A stretch of 64,000 nt of DNA from Corynebacterium mucifaciens (GTDB taxonomy: Bacteria > Actinomycetota > Actinomycetes > Mycobacteriales > Mycobacteriaceae), in contig NZ_JAAXPF010000001.1 of the NCBI RefSeq assembly GCF_012396315.1, positions 1-64,000 on the forward strand. Reading direction: 5' to 3'. Positions 33,210 to 42,798 of this stretch are shown here, piece by piece. The notes under the pieces were generated by a model that was given only the letters and a program-made list of their open reading frames with translations, searched no databases and had not been told where the DNA came from. A program made the translations under genes and the position numbers. Each line of letters starts with the position of its first letter. The stretch's first letter is position 1.

Positions 33210-34003
33210 ACGGAAACCTCCGCCTTGATGGTGGGGTGCGGGTCGTAGCCGACGACCTCGATGTCGGCGAAATCGTAGTCGAAGATGGACGCCGCCTTGC
33301 GCAGGCGCAGCTGCGGGTACTCGCGCGGGGAGCGGGAGAGCTGCTCGCGTACCTGCTCGACGTGGTTGTTGTAGATGTGGCAGTCGCCGCCCGTCCAGAT
33401 CAGCTCGCCGACCTCCAGGCCCGCCTGCTGCGCGAACATGTGGGTCAGCAGCGCGTAGGAGGCGATGTTGAACGGCACGCCGAGGAACATGTCGGCGGAG
33501 CGCTGGTAAACCTGCATAGACAACCGCCCGTCGGCGACATAGAGCTGGAACAGCAGGTGGCAGGGCATGAGCGCCATCTTGTCTAGCTCTGCCACGTTCC
33601 AGGCGGAGACGAGGTTGCGGCGGGAATCCGGGTTTTCCTTCAGTGTGCGCAGCACTTCCTCGATCTGGTCGATGTGCCCGCCGTCCGGGGTGGGCCAGGA
33701 GCGCCACTGCACGCCGTACACGGGGCCGAGCTCGCCGTCCTCGTCCGCCCACTCGTTCCAGATGCGCACGCCGTTGTCCTGCAGCCAGCGCACGTTTGAA
33801 TCGCCGCGCAGGAACCACAGCAGCTCGCCCACGACGCCCTTGAAGTACACCTTCTTGGTGGTCAGCAGGGGGAAGGACTCGGACAGGTCGTAGCGGATCT
33901 GGCGGCCGAACACGGAGCGGGTGCCGGTGCCTGTGCGGTCGCCCTTCTCGGTTCCGTGCTCGAGGACGTCGCGCAGCAGATCCTCGTACGGGGTGGAAAT
34001 CAC
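33206..34003 (-). CDS. thyA: thymidylate synthase ThyA
   Basis: A 265-residue thymidylate synthase that methylates dUMP using methylene-tetrahydrofolate. Present are [13 protein letters not shown], the folate-contacting [16 protein letters not shown], the catalytic Cys in [30 protein letters not shown] and the dUMP site GDCHIYNNH. The GTG start overlaps the cysQ stop (GTGA) with AAGGAG upstream. Confidence 0.97.
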   Translation of the reverse strand: MISTPYEDLLRDVLEHGTEKGDRTGTGTRSVFGRQIRYDLSESFPLLTTKKVYFKGVVGELLWFLRGDSNVRWLQDNGVRIWNEWADEDGELGPVYGVQWRSWPTPDGGHIDQIEEVLRTLKENPDSRRNLVSAWNVAELDKMALMPCHLLFQLYVADGRLSMQVYQRSADMFLGVPFNIASYALLTHMFAQQAGLEVGELIWTGGDCHIYNNHVEQVREQLSRSPREYPQLRLRKAASIFDYDFADIEVVGYDPHPTIKAEVSV

Positions 34004-34773
34004 TTGGCTACTCCTTCGAAGGTTCCGTGCTCGTCGCGGTAGCGCGCCGCCGCCTCCAAGATGTCGTCGGCGAGCTCCGGGCGGCAAATCACGATGTCCG
34101 GAATGTAGGTGTCGGCGTTGTTGTAGCGCAACGCGGAACCGTCGAGCCGGGAGGCGTGCAGCCCGGCGGCCAGCGCGACGCCCACCGGTGCGGCTTGGTC
34201 CCATTCGTACTGCCCGCCGGCATGAACGTAGGCATCGTAGTCGCCGAGCAGCACGTGCATCGCTTTCGCGCCCGCAGAACCGACGGGCTCCGCATCGAAG
34301 CCCAGCGCCTGCGCAACGTGCGCGGCCACGGCCGGGGGCCGGTTGCGCGACATCGCCACCTTGCCCGCAAAAGGGCCCGAGACGTGCCGCACGTCGGACG
34401 ACTTGAACACCACGCCCAGGTCCGGCAGCCCCACCGCTGCGTGAGTGGGCACCCCGTCTTCCACAAGCGCGACGTGCACCGCCCAGTCCTGGCGGCCGGT
34501 GGCGAATTCCTTCGTGCCGTCGAGGGGGTCGACGATCCAGACGCGGTCGTTGCTCAGCCGGTCGTGGTCGTCCGCGGCCTCCTCGGACAGGAAACCGTCC
34601 TCGGGCCGGTGTTGCGCAAGCACGCGCGCAATCCAATTCTGCGCGAGCTCGTCGCCCGCCTCGCCGAGCTCGCGGCCGCGTAGCAGCCCCACCCCGCGCA
34701 CGCCTTTGAGGATCTCCCCAGTGCCCTCCGCAATGAGGTTTGTCAGCCGGGAATCCGAGTACTGAGCAGTCAT
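34000..34773 (-). CDS. cysQ: 3'(2'),5'-bisphosphate nucleotidase CysQ / inositol-phosphatase family
   Basis: A 257-residue Mg-dependent phosphatase of the inositol monophosphatase fold. The metal-binding motif DPLDGTKEF is preceded by the acidic FLSEEAADD, and the C-terminal [20 protein letters not shown] is the WDxAA motif. CysQ-type enzymes hydrolyse phosphoadenosine phosphates from sulfate assimilation; mycobacterial homologues also act on inositol phosphates. TAGAGT lies 7 nt before the ATG, indicating a leaderless transcript and the first gene of the cysQ-thyA-folA-mycoredoxin operon. Confidence 0.9.
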   Translation of the reverse strand: MTAQYSDSRLTNLIAEGTGEILKGVRGVGLLRGRELGEAGDELAQNWIARVLAQHRPEDGFLSEEAADDHDRLSNDRVWIVDPLDGTKEFATGRQDWAVHVALVEDGVPTHAAVGLPDLGVVFKSSDVRHVSGPFAGKVAMSRNRPPAVAAHVAQALGFDAEPVGSAGAKAMHVLLGDYDAYVHAGGQYEWDQAAPVGVALAAGLHASRLDGSALRYNNADTYIPDIVICRPELADDILEAAARYRDEHGTFEGVAK

Positions 34774-34780
34774 GCGTCCG

Positions 34781-34814
34781 ACTCTACCGCCCACTCGGCT
34801 ACGCAGGCTAAAGT
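34781..34814. promoter_or_regulatory. divergent leaderless promoters of cysQ and lhr
   Basis: On the minus strand TAGAGT (34781-34786) is 7 nt before the cysQ ATG. On the plus strand TAAAGT (34809-34814) is 7 nt before the lhr ATG. The same spacing on both sides within 48 bp supports leaderless transcription of both genes. No clear -35 is visible for either. Confidence 0.6.
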
Positions 34815-34821
34815 CTGCACA

Positions 34822-37800
34822 ATGAGCTCGCCAATCCTCTCCCGCTTCCACCCGCAGGTGGCCACGTGGTTCGAGGAGGTGTTCGAAGCGCCCACCAAAG
34901 TCCAGGAGGGCGCGTGGGAGGCAATCAGCCAGGGCGAGAACGCGCTCGTTGTCGCGCCAACCGGCTCCGGTAAGACCCTGGCTGCGTTTTTGTGGTCCCT
35001 CAACGCTCTCGTGGAGCGCGCCGGGCAGCAGGCCCTGCCTATCGACGGCGCTCACGCCTCCACGCACGGCGGCGTGCGTGTCCTCTATATCTCCCCGCTC
35101 AAGGCGCTCGGTGTGGATGTGGAGAACAACCTGCGCGCACCGCTCAACGGCATTGCCCGCGTGGCGCAGCGCCTGGGCCGCGACATGCCGGACATCTCCG
35201 TGGCGGTGCGTTCCGGCGACACCCCGCAGAGCGAGCGCAACCGGCAGCTGCGCAAGCCGCCTGACATCTTGATCACCACGCCCGAGTCGCTCTACCTCAT
35301 GCTCACCTCCAAGGCGGCGGGCATCCTGAGAACTGTCGACACGGTCATCGTGGACGAGATCCACGCGCTCGCCGGCACGAAGCGCGGCGTGCACCTCGCC
35401 TTGTCGCTCGAGCGGCTGCGACGGCTCGCGGGTAATTTCCAGCGCATCGGGCTTTCCGCTACCGTGCGCCCGATCGAGGCGGTGGCCAACTTCCTCGGGC
35501 CCAAGACCACCATCATCAACCCGCCGGCGGAGAAACGCTGGCGCTTGGACGTGCGCGTGCCTGTGGACGACATGTCCGACCTGCCCGTGCCCGAAGACGC
35601 CTCGACCATCGGCGACGCAATCTTCGACGACGCACTGTCCGACGACGATGAGTCGTCTCCGCCGCCGCCCGGCGCGACCAACTCGATCTGGCCGCACATC
35701 GAGCAGGCGGTGTACCAGCAGGTGATGGAGCACCGCTCCACCGTCGTGTTTGTGAACTCGCGCCGCACCGCCGAGCGGTTGACCAGCCAGCTCAACGAGC
35801 TGTGGGCGAAAGAGCACGACCCGGAGGCGTTAAGCCCCGCAACGCGTCGGCCCCCGGCGCAGCTGATGAAATCCGTGGATACCGCAGGCCACGCCACCCC
35901 GGTGATCGCGCGCGCCCACCACGGCTCGGTGTCCAAGGACGAGCGGGCGATGACCGAGACGATGCTGAAGGAAGGCTCGTTGCGCGCGGTGGTGTCCACG
36001 TCCTCGCTGGAGCTGGGTATCGACATGGGCGCGGTGGATTTGGTGATCCAGGTCGAATCCCCGCCGTCGGTCGCATCCGGGTTGCAGCGCGTGGGGCGCG
36101 CCGGGCACTCGGTGGGCGCGGTGTCCGAGGGCGCGTTTTACCCCAAACACCGCTCGGACCTGGTGCAGACGGCGGTGACGGTGCCCCGGATGCGCGAGGG
36201 GCTCATCGAGGAGCTGCACACCCCGCGCAGCCCGCTGGATGTGCTTGCGCAGCAAACCGTCGCCGCGGTTGCGGTGGAGGACCTGGATGTCGACGAGTGG
36301 TACGACACGGTCCGCCGCGCGTGGCCGTACCGCGACCTCGCGCGCGAGGTGTACGACTCGGTGATCGACCTTGTTATCGGCATCTACCCCTCCACGGACT
36401 TCGCCGAGCTGCGCCCGCGGGCCATCCTCGAGGGCTCCACCTTGAAGGCCCGTCCCGGCGCCCAGCGGGTGGCGGTGACCAACGCGGGCACCATTCCGGA
36501 TCGCGGCATGTTCGGCGTCTTCCTGCTCGGCTCGCAGGAAGGGGACAAGGCCCCCCGCCGGGTCGGGGAGCTGGACGAGGAAATGGTCTACGAGTCCCGC
36601 GTCGGCGATGTGTTCACCCTCGGCGCCTCGAGCTGGCGCATCGAAAACATCACGCGCGACCAGGTGCAGGTGTCTCCTGCGCCGGGGCACACCGGGCGCC
36701 TGCCGTTCTGGACCGGCGACGGGCTGGGCCGGCCCTATGAACTCGGGAAAGCCCTGGGCGCGTTCCGCAGAGAAGCAAAAAGCTCCCTCGACCCCAGCCT
36801 GGACGAGCGCGCCCGCAAGAACCTTCTGCAATACCTCGAGGAGCAGGAGGAGGCCACCGGCATCCTGCCGGACGAAACCACGCTGGTGCTCGAGCGGTTC
36901 ACCGACGAGCTGGGGGACTGGCGGGTGGTGCTGCACACCCCGTTTGGCAAAGGGGTTAACGCCGCGTGGGCGCTGGCGACAGGCTGGCGTGTGGCGCAGG
37001 AGACCGGCATGGACGCCCAGGCGGTGGCGGGCGACGACGGCATCGTGCTGCGCCTGCCGCAGGGGGACAAGGAGCCGGACGGCAGCCTGTTCCAGTTCGA
37101 CGCGGACGAGATCGCCGACATTGTCACCGAGCAGGTGGGCAACTCGGCGCTGTTCGCCTCCCGCTTCCGCGAGTGCGCCGCCCGTGCGCTGCTGTTGCCG
37201 CGCCGAAACCCCGGCAAGCGCGCACCGCTGTGGCAGCAGCGCCAACGCGCCGAGCAGTTGCTCGACGTCGCCCGGAACTACCCGTCGTTCCCCATCATTC
37301 TGGAGACGGTGCGCGAATGCCTCCAAGACGTCTACGACCTCCCCGCGCTGCAGGAGGTCATGCGGGACGTCAACACCCGCCGGGTGCGCATCGCCGAGGT
37401 GACCACGGATACGCCAAGCCCGTTCGCGTCGTCGCTCCTGTTCAACTACACCGGCGCGTTCATGTACGAGGGCGACACCCCGCTGGCCGAGAAGCGCGCC
37501 GCGGCGCTGTCGCTCGACCCGTCGCTGCTGGCCAAGCTGCTCGGCACCGTTGAGCTGCGCGAACTCTTAGACGCGGACATCATCGAGGAGGTCGACGCGT
37601 CGCTGCGGCGCGTGGGCCGCGCCGAAACGTCGGAGCAGTTCGCGGACACCCTGCGCATCGTGGGGCCCGTGCCTATCGACGCGCTCCGCCTCTACACCAC
37701 GGTGCCCCTGAACTCGCTCGAACAGAGCCTGCACGGGCGCATGATGCGGGTGCGCATCGGCGGCCGGGAGCACGTCGCGCAGACCCTCGACGCGCCGCTG

Positions 37801-39471
37801 CTCCGCGACGCCCTCGGCGTGCCCGTCCCGCCCGGCGTGGCCGCGCAGGTGCAGACCATCCCTGACGCCCTGGCGCAGCTGGTTGGCCGCTGGGTGCGCA
37901 CCCGCGGCCCGTTCACGCTCCGCGACTTGGCGGACGCGTTCGGGTTGGCGGTCGGCGCTGCCCACGAGCCGCTGTCGCGGCTCATAGAGAAGGACAAAGT
38001 CATCCCCGGGCGCTACCGGCAGGGGATCGACGAGGAAGAATACGTTGCCGCTGAGGTCCTGCGGATCATCCGTTCGCGGTCGCTGGCGGCGGCGCGCGCC
38101 CAGACCCGGCCGGTCTCGCAGTCGGCGTACGGGCGCTTCCTGCCGGCGTGGTCGAACGTCGCGCCGGCTGGTGTTGTGCCCGCGCTGCGCGGGGCGGACG
38201 GCGTGTACTCGGTGCTGGAGCAATTAGCCGGTGTGCGGCTGCCCGCGTCCGCCTGGGAATCGCACATCCTGCCCGCCCGCGTGGGGGATTATTCGCCCGT
38301 CATGCTCGACGAGCTCACGGCCAGCGGCGAGATCAGCATCGTCGGCGCGGGCAAGGCCGGCGCTCGCGACCCGTGGATCATGCTGCTGCCCGCCGACTAC
38401 GCCGCGCAGCTCATGCCGCAGGTGGACGAGCCGCTGTTGTCGCTCACCCAGTCTCAAGTGATGGAAAAGGTGCGCCGCGGCGGCGGGTTCCTGTTCCAGG
38501 ATCTGCTTGAGCCGACAACGACCACCGAGGAGCTCCGGGAGGCCATGTGGGATCTGGTGGAGGCTGGGTTGTTGTCGCCAGACTCGTTCGCCCCTATCCG
38601 GGCGCGCCTGGCTGGCGGGAAGACGGCGCACCGGGCGAAGCGGAGGCCGTCGAGAAGCAGGGTGCGCTCGGGCCGCACCAGCTTTGCCACGCTCACCCCG
38701 CCCGACATGATCGGCCGCTGGTCGCTCACGCCGGAGCCGGACGCGGACGCGACGCGCTGCTCGGTGGCGCTGGGGGAGTCGCTGCTGGACCGCTACGGGG
38801 TGGTCACCCGCGGGTCTGTGGTGGCGGAGGACATCCTCGGCGGGTTCGCCTTGGCCTACAAGACCCTGTCGGGTTTTGAGGAAAGCGGCAAAGCGATGCG
38901 CGGTTACCTCGTCGACGGATTGGGTGCCTCTCAGTTCTCCACGCCTGCGACCATTGATCGGCTGCGCGGGCATCAGGATTCTGACGACCTGGTCGGGTGG
39001 CCGTCGGGCGCGAAAAACCCGCACGTGCACGTGCTCGCGGCGACCGACCCCGCGAACCCCTACGGTGCCGCGCTCCCGTGGCCGGAGCAGGGCCCTACCC
39101 GCTCGGCAGGCGCAATGGTGGTGCTCATCGACGGCCTGCTCGCCGCCCACGTCACCCGCGGGGGCAAAACGATGACCACGTTCTTCGACGCGTTCCCGGA
39201 GGGGATTGACGACCCGATGCCCCTCGTCATCGACGCGCTGACGCAGGCTGTCAGGGCAGGACGGATGCAGCCCTTGGGGGTGGAGAAACTAAACGGCGGG
39301 CCCGCATTCGAGTTGAAGGGCTACGGCGCGACCGTGAGCCACAAGGGCGTGAAGATCGGCGGCAAGGCTGCGGCGCCGCCGAAGCGGCGCGGCCGGAGCG
39401 TGGCCGAGGCACTGGGGGAGCTGGACGACGACAGGGCTGAGCCTCCGGACGGTTTGAGCTTCGATGACTAG
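34822..39471 (+). CDS. lhr: Lhr-type large ATP-dependent helicase
   Basis: A 1549-residue SF2 helicase, the usual length of actinobacterial Lhr. The N-terminal core holds motif I APTGSGKT (about 48-55), motif Ia YISPLKALG, motif II DEIH in VDEIHALAGTKRG, motif III SAT, and QRVGRAGHSVG as motif VI. A winged-helix and Lhr-core region follows to about residue 860. The last 690 residues are the long C-terminal extension found in Lhr, homologous to AlkZ-like winged-helix modules. It translocates 3'-5' on single-stranded DNA and is DNA-damage associated in mycobacteria. Confidence 0.96.
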   Translation: MSSPILSRFHPQVATWFEEVFEAPTKVQEGAWEAISQGENALVVAPTGSGKTLAAFLWSLNALVERAGQQALPIDGAHASTHGGVRVLYISPLKALGVDVENNLRAPLNGIARVAQRLGRDMPDISVAVRSGDTPQSERNRQLRKPPDILITTPESLYLMLTSKAAGILRTVDTVIVDEIHALAGTKRGVHLALSLERLRRLAGNFQRIGLSATVRPIEAVANFLGPKTTIINPPAEKRWRLDVRVPVDDMSDLPVPEDASTIGDAIFDDALSDDDESSPPPPGATNSIWPHIEQAVYQQVMEHRSTVVFVNSRRTAERLTSQLNELWAKEHDPEALSPATRRPPAQLMKSVDTAGHATPVIARAHHGSVSKDERAMTETMLKEGSLRAVVSTSSLELGIDMGAVDLVIQVESPPSVASGLQRVGRAGHSVGAVSEGAFYPKHRSDLVQTAVTVPRMREGLIEELHTPRSPLDVLAQQTVAAVAVEDLDVDEWYDTVRRAWPYRDLAREVYDSVIDLVIGIYPSTDFAELRPRAILEGSTLKARPGAQRVAVTNAGTIPDRGMFGVFLLGSQEGDKAPRRVGELDEEMVYESRVGDVFTLGASSWRIENITRDQVQVSPAPGHTGRLPFWTGDGLGRPYELGKALGAFRREAKSSLDPSLDERARKNLLQYLEEQEEATGILPDETTLVLERFTDELGDWRVVLHTPFGKGVNAAWALATGWRVAQETGMDAQAVAGDDGIVLRLPQGDKEPDGSLFQFDADEIADIVTEQVGNSALFASRFRECAARALLLPRRNPGKRAPLWQQRQRAEQLLDVARNYPSFPIILETVRECLQDVYDLPALQEVMRDVNTRRVRIAEVTTDTPSPFASSLLFNYTGAFMYEGDTPLAEKRAAALSLDPSLLAKLLGTVELRELLDADIIEEVDASLRRVGRAETSEQFADTLRIVGPVPIDALRLYTTVPLNSLEQSLHGRMMRVRIGGREHVAQTLDAPLLRDALGVPVPPGVAAQVQTIPDALAQLVGRWVRTRGPFTLRDLADAFGLAVGAAHEPLSRLIEKDKVIPGRYRQGIDEEEYVAAEVLRIIRSRSLAAARAQTRPVSQSAYGRFLPAWSNVAPAGVVPALRGADGVYSVLEQLAGVRLPASAWESHILPARVGDYSPVMLDELTASGEISIVGAGKAGARDPWIMLLPADYAAQLMPQVDEPLLSLTQSQVMEKVRRGGGFLFQDLLEPTTTTEELREAMWDLVEAGLLSPDSFAPIRARLAGGKTAHRAKRRPSRSRVRSGRTSFATLTPPDMIGRWSLTPEPDADATRCSVALGESLLDRYGVVTRGSVVAEDILGGFALAYKTLSGFEESGKAMRGYLVDGLGASQFSTPATIDRLRGHQDSDDLVGWPSGAKNPHVHVLAATDPANPYGAALPWPEQGPTRSAGAMVVLIDGLLAAHVTRGGKTMTTFFDAFPEGIDDPMPLVIDALTQAVRAGRMQPLGVEKLNGGPAFELKGYGATVSHKGVKIGGKAAAPPKRRGRSVAEALGELDDDRAEPPDGLSFDD

Positions 39472-39494
39472 TTCACATTGGAAGCGCATGCTTT

Positions 39495-41039
39495 CTAGGG
39501 CCGCAACGGCATCCGGTGGGTGGGTCGATGGTTGGCCTGGGCCGCGCGCCCCGGTGGCGGTGGAGACGTCGGCCAGTGAGTTTCTGCAGGTGGTGGAGCC
39601 GACGTTGCTGCACGTTTCGCCCGGATCCGGTTGACGGCAGAGTGCATGGCCGCGTCCGAGGTGTTGGTATGGCGGCTGCCGTCCGCTTTGACCAAGACGG
39701 CACCGCCGGTGTCGGGGTCGTAGTCCATGTACCCCTTGTTGAAGGAGCCGTCCCGGTGGTCGTTGTTGCACCGGTGGTGGGTGGGGCACAGGCCGGTGAG
39801 GTTTTCGATGTCGGTGGCACCATAGCGCAGCCAGGAGATGATGTGGTGGGCCTCGCACTCGCTCATGGCGGTCGTGCACCCGGCCCAAGCGCACACGCCT
39901 TGGACGGCGAACATGGCGATGCGCTGACCCACCGATGCGAGCCGCCGGGAACGGCCGAGGTGCAGCGGCACCCCGGTCAGACCGTCGACGGTGAGCAGGA
40001 AATCGCTCGTGCCGTCCATGCCCAGCCGAACCAAATCGAAGGCGTTGAGCTCCACCCCGACGTTCGTTTGGAACAGCGTGTTGGTGTCGGCCTCCGCGAG
40101 GTCGTCCAGGGTGACCGAGACAACCACCGATGCTGCGCCACCGTTAGCCGCCTGCTGGTCCTCTTCGAACTGGCGCAGGATGGCCATGAACTGGTCGTAG
40201 CGGCGCTGGCCCTTCGTGCGCGGGTCGCGATCGCCCTGGAGTTCTTCGGGGATGTTGGAGTTCGGCGACAGGCCCTTGTCAGTGAGCGCCTTGTATAGGG
40301 CGTAGTCGCCACGGGTGAGTGAAAGCGTCACGCCGTAGGTGCCGTCACTGTTCTCTTTGCCCAGCGATGCCTCGCGCTTCTCAAACCCCGCGTTCGGGTT
40401 CGCCTTCGCGTACGGCTTGTTCGCCTCGTCGACCAGCCGTTTGACCAATTGCCGCAGATCTTTCTCGTCGCGGTACTTCGCCTGCTCCATCGCGCGGGCA
40501 TAGATCCGCATCCGCTCGCCCTCGGCTGCCTTGAGCAGCTTGTCTAGCTCGCGGCGGATGATGTCCTGCTTGGCGGCCGGAATTTCGTCGGCGCGCTTGC
40601 GCGCTTCTTCCTGGTCCTTTCGGCGGCGCTCCGCTTCTTCCTTAGCGGCCTTGCGCGCGGCCTCCTCAGCGGCGATGCGGTCCTCGTCCGAGCCGTCCTC
40701 CTCGAAAAGTCCACCCAAATCCGGCTCAGGCGGAGGCGGCGGTGCGAACAGCGCCTTCGCCCGCGCGATTCGGTTGTACGCCTCGCCGCGCGAGATGCCG
40801 AGCTTCTCAGTCAGGTACGCGTCCGGGTGGTTCGCACCGACCAGCTTGCCGGCGTCCGCCAGCACGCACGCTTGCGCGAAGGACGCATCCACGTACGCCT
40901 TCTTGTCCATCGCGCGTTCGAGGCGCGCGATGTCGCGGGTGATGGTGGCGAGGGGGAGGGCCGAAGGATCGTCGAGAAGCTGACGCAACTGCGACAAGCC
41001 GTCGACGACCTGGTCCACGAGCTGGGCAACTTCGTACAT
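39495..41039 (-). CDS. DUF222 and HNH endonuclease domain protein
   Basis: A 514-residue protein. The N-terminal 330 residues contain a DUF222-like region broken by a long charged coiled-coil-like stretch (EEAARKAAKEEAERRRKDQEEARKR in part). The C-terminal domain is an HNH nuclease: CEAHHIISWLRYG, then LTGLCPTHHRCNND. Such proteins are multicopy in Corynebacteriales and sometimes sit in 13E12-like repeats; their role is unknown. GGAAAGGAGG precedes the ATG. Confidence 0.9.
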   Translation of the reverse strand: MYEVAQLVDQVVDGLSQLRQLLDDPSALPLATITRDIARLERAMDKKAYVDASFAQACVLADAGKLVGANHPDAYLTEKLGISRGEAYNRIARAKALFAPPPPPEPDLGGLFEEDGSDEDRIAAEEAARKAAKEEAERRRKDQEEARKRADEIPAAKQDIIRRELDKLLKAAEGERMRIYARAMEQAKYRDEKDLRQLVKRLVDEANKPYAKANPNAGFEKREASLGKENSDGTYGVTLSLTRGDYALYKALTDKGLSPNSNIPEELQGDRDPRTKGQRRYDQFMAILRQFEEDQQAANGGAASVVVSVTLDDLAEADTNTLFQTNVGVELNAFDLVRLGMDGTSDFLLTVDGLTGVPLHLGRSRRLASVGQRIAMFAVQGVCAWAGCTTAMSECEAHHIISWLRYGATDIENLTGLCPTHHRCNNDHRDGSFNKGYMDYDPDTGGAVLVKADGSRHTNTSDAAMHSAVNRIRAKRAATSAPPPAETHWPTSPPPPGRAAQANHRPTHRMPLRP

Positions 41040-41128
41040 CGCACCCTCCTTTCCGCAACATTTCGCGGGTGTTGAGGGTCAATGTATCGGTGTGCCCGAC
41101 ACATCAAACCAAAAATAGAACAGGTGTG

Positions 41129-41356
41129 CTAAATTAGCTGCTTGACCAGGTGGTTAGCTGCCACAAGTCTGAGTCGCGGGTTCGCCTCGCGCACGTCTTT
41201 CACCGCGCGCACAAACTGCTCCTTGGGGTCGGTGCCGGTCTCCGCGAGCACCCCGCGCGCCCACTCGGTCGCGGCGTCCATGTCCGGGAGGAAACCCACC
41301 AGCGATTCCTCCGGCGTCGGGCCAGTGTTGAAGATACTGCGCAGAAAGCGGAACAT
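41129..41356 (-). CDS. small conserved hypothetical protein
   Basis: A 75-residue protein (MFRFLRSIFNTGPTPEESLV...) with an amphipathic N-terminus and a helical remainder ending LVAANHLVKQLI. It contains no motif that I recognise. The ATG at 41356 is chosen because CATAGT lies 7 nt upstream on the minus strand; GTG at 41365 is the alternative. It diverges from nei2, and the two start codons lie within the same 16-bp palindrome. Confidence 0.65.
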   Translation of the reverse strand: MFRFLRSIFNTGPTPEESLVGFLPDMDAATEWARGVLAETGTDPKEQFVRAVKDVREANPRLRLVAANHLVKQLI

Positions 41357-41369
41357 AGACGTCACTATG
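41354..41369. promoter_or_regulatory. near-palindrome carrying both divergent start codons
   Basis: CATAGACGTCACTATG contains the CAT of the minus-strand gene at one end and the ATG of nei2 at the other. On each strand a CATAG(T/A) hexamer lies 7 nt before the start codon, so each -10-like element overlaps the other gene's start. Simultaneous initiation on both strands would be sterically difficult. Confidence 0.5.
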
Positions 41370-42200
41370 CCCGAAGGTGATTCTGTCTACCAGCTTTCCA
41401 AGCGCCTGCAGTGGATGGCAGGCCGCGAGGTCACTGCGACCAGCATCCGCGTGCCGCGCTACGCCACCGTTGATTTCACCGGCATGACCTGCGAGCGCGT
41501 CTGGCCCTACGGCAAACACCTCTTCATGCAGTTTGGCAAAGACGGCCACCAGCCGCAGATTCTGCACACTCACCTGAAAATGGAGGGCACCTGGTCCATG
41601 CACCGCGCCGGCGCCAGGTGGAAAAAGCCCGGCCACGCCGCACGCGTGGTGCTCAGGCTTAGCGACGCGCCAAAGGCCGACATCGAACTGGTCGGCTTCT
41701 GGCTCGGCCTAGTCCGCGTCTTCCCGGCGAGGGAGTACGACCAGGAGATGGGCTACCTCGGGCCAGACCTGCTCGACCCGAACTTCGACGAGGAGGAGGC
41801 GGTACGGCGCATCCAGGCCGAACCCGACCGTGAGATTGGGCGCGCGCTGCTGGATCAGCGGAAGCTCGCCGGCATCGGCAACGAGTACCGCGCGGAGATC
41901 AACTTTCTCGCCGGTACCCACCCGGCAGAGTTGGTGCGGAACGTGGACGTCGAGAAGCATGTGCGCCTGGCACGACGCCTGATGTGGGCCAATAAAGACG
42001 CCCCCGTCCGCGTGACCACAGGGATCAAACGGGCGGGGGAGACGAGCTACGTGTTCGGCCGCAACAACAAGCCGTGCAGTCGATGCGGCACCTTAATCAC
42101 CAAGGGCTTCCTCGGTGGGGAAGGGGACCTCGAGCGGGTTATTTGGTGGTGCCCGCAGTGCCAGCCTGAGCCTGGCGCTCCCGCACCGCACGGCGAATGA
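41367..42200 (+). CDS. nei2: Fpg/Nei family DNA glycosylase (Nei2-like)
   Basis: A 277-residue endonuclease VIII-type glycosylase. The N-terminus MPEGDSV supplies the catalytic Pro2 and Glu3 of the family. The helix-two-turn-helix reads KLAGIGNEYRAEINFLAGTHP, and a C-terminal zinc finger is formed by CSRCG and CPQCQ. It removes oxidised pyrimidines and nicks the abasic site. The gene overlaps the convergent dedA gene by 62 nt. Confidence 0.92.
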   Translation: MPEGDSVYQLSKRLQWMAGREVTATSIRVPRYATVDFTGMTCERVWPYGKHLFMQFGKDGHQPQILHTHLKMEGTWSMHRAGARWKKPGHAARVVLRLSDAPKADIELVGFWLGLVRVFPAREYDQEMGYLGPDLLDPNFDEEEAVRRIQAEPDREIGRALLDQRKLAGIGNEYRAEINFLAGTHPAELVRNVDVEKHVRLARRLMWANKDAPVRVTTGIKRAGETSYVFGRNNKPCSRCGTLITKGFLGGEGDLERVIWWCPQCQPEPGAPAPHGE

Positions 42201-42783
42201 AGAACACCAGGAAGCCCAAAATGATCAGTGCCAGCACCACGTAGATGACGCTGGAATACGTGTCCGCGTAGCCGGTCGCTTTTTCCCAGTTATCGCCGAG
42301 GATGTAGCCCAGGTAGATCAGGATGGCGTTCCAGATGCCGGAACCCAGCGTTGTCCACAGGCCGAAGGTGAGCAGGTTCATGCGGTCCAGGCCAGCGGGG
42401 ATGGAGATCAGCGAGCGCACGCCGGGGATGAGCCGGCCGATAAACACGCTGGGTTTGCCGTATTTGTGGAAGAAGTTCATCGCCGCGTCCACGTCGGAGG
42501 CACGCACCAGCCACATCCAGTCCGCGATCTTGCGCAGTCGCTCCAGCCCCAGCCACGCACCGACGCCGTACAGCACGTAGGCGCCGATGACGGAGCCCAG
42601 GACAGACCAGATGAACACGTTCAACATGTTCAGCGAGCCCTGCGCAACGGTGAAGCCGGCGAGCGGCAGCACCACCTCGGAGGGGATCGGCGGGAACAGG
42701 TTCTCCAAAAGGATCGCCACGCCCACGCCGGGCGCACCGAGGGTCTCCATCAGACCCACAATCCAGTCGATGATGCTCTGCAT
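42139..42783 (-). CDS. DedA family membrane protein
   Basis: A 214-residue DedA/SNARE-associated (VTT domain) protein with 5-6 transmembrane segments. NLFPPIPSEVVLPLAGF and the hallmark GRLIPGVRSLISIPAGLDRM are diagnostic. Family members act as lipid (undecaprenyl phosphate or phospholipid) translocases in other bacteria. The 3' end overlaps nei2 on the opposite strand by 62 nt. Confidence 0.93.
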   Translation of the reverse strand: MQSIIDWIVGLMETLGAPGVGVAILLENLFPPIPSEVVLPLAGFTVAQGSLNMLNVFIWSVLGSVIGAYVLYGVGAWLGLERLRKIADWMWLVRASDVDAAMNFFHKYGKPSVFIGRLIPGVRSLISIPAGLDRMNLLTFGLWTTLGSGIWNAILIYLGYILGDNWEKATGYADTYSSVIYVVLALIILGFLVFFIRRAVRERQAQAGTAGTTK

Positions 42784-42798
42784 TGGGCCTATCTTGCC

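Noticed and set aside
35830..37326. Open frame of nearly 500 codons antisense to lhr
   Set aside because: It lies entirely within lhr, has no ribosome binding site, and its composition mirrors lhr codon bias.
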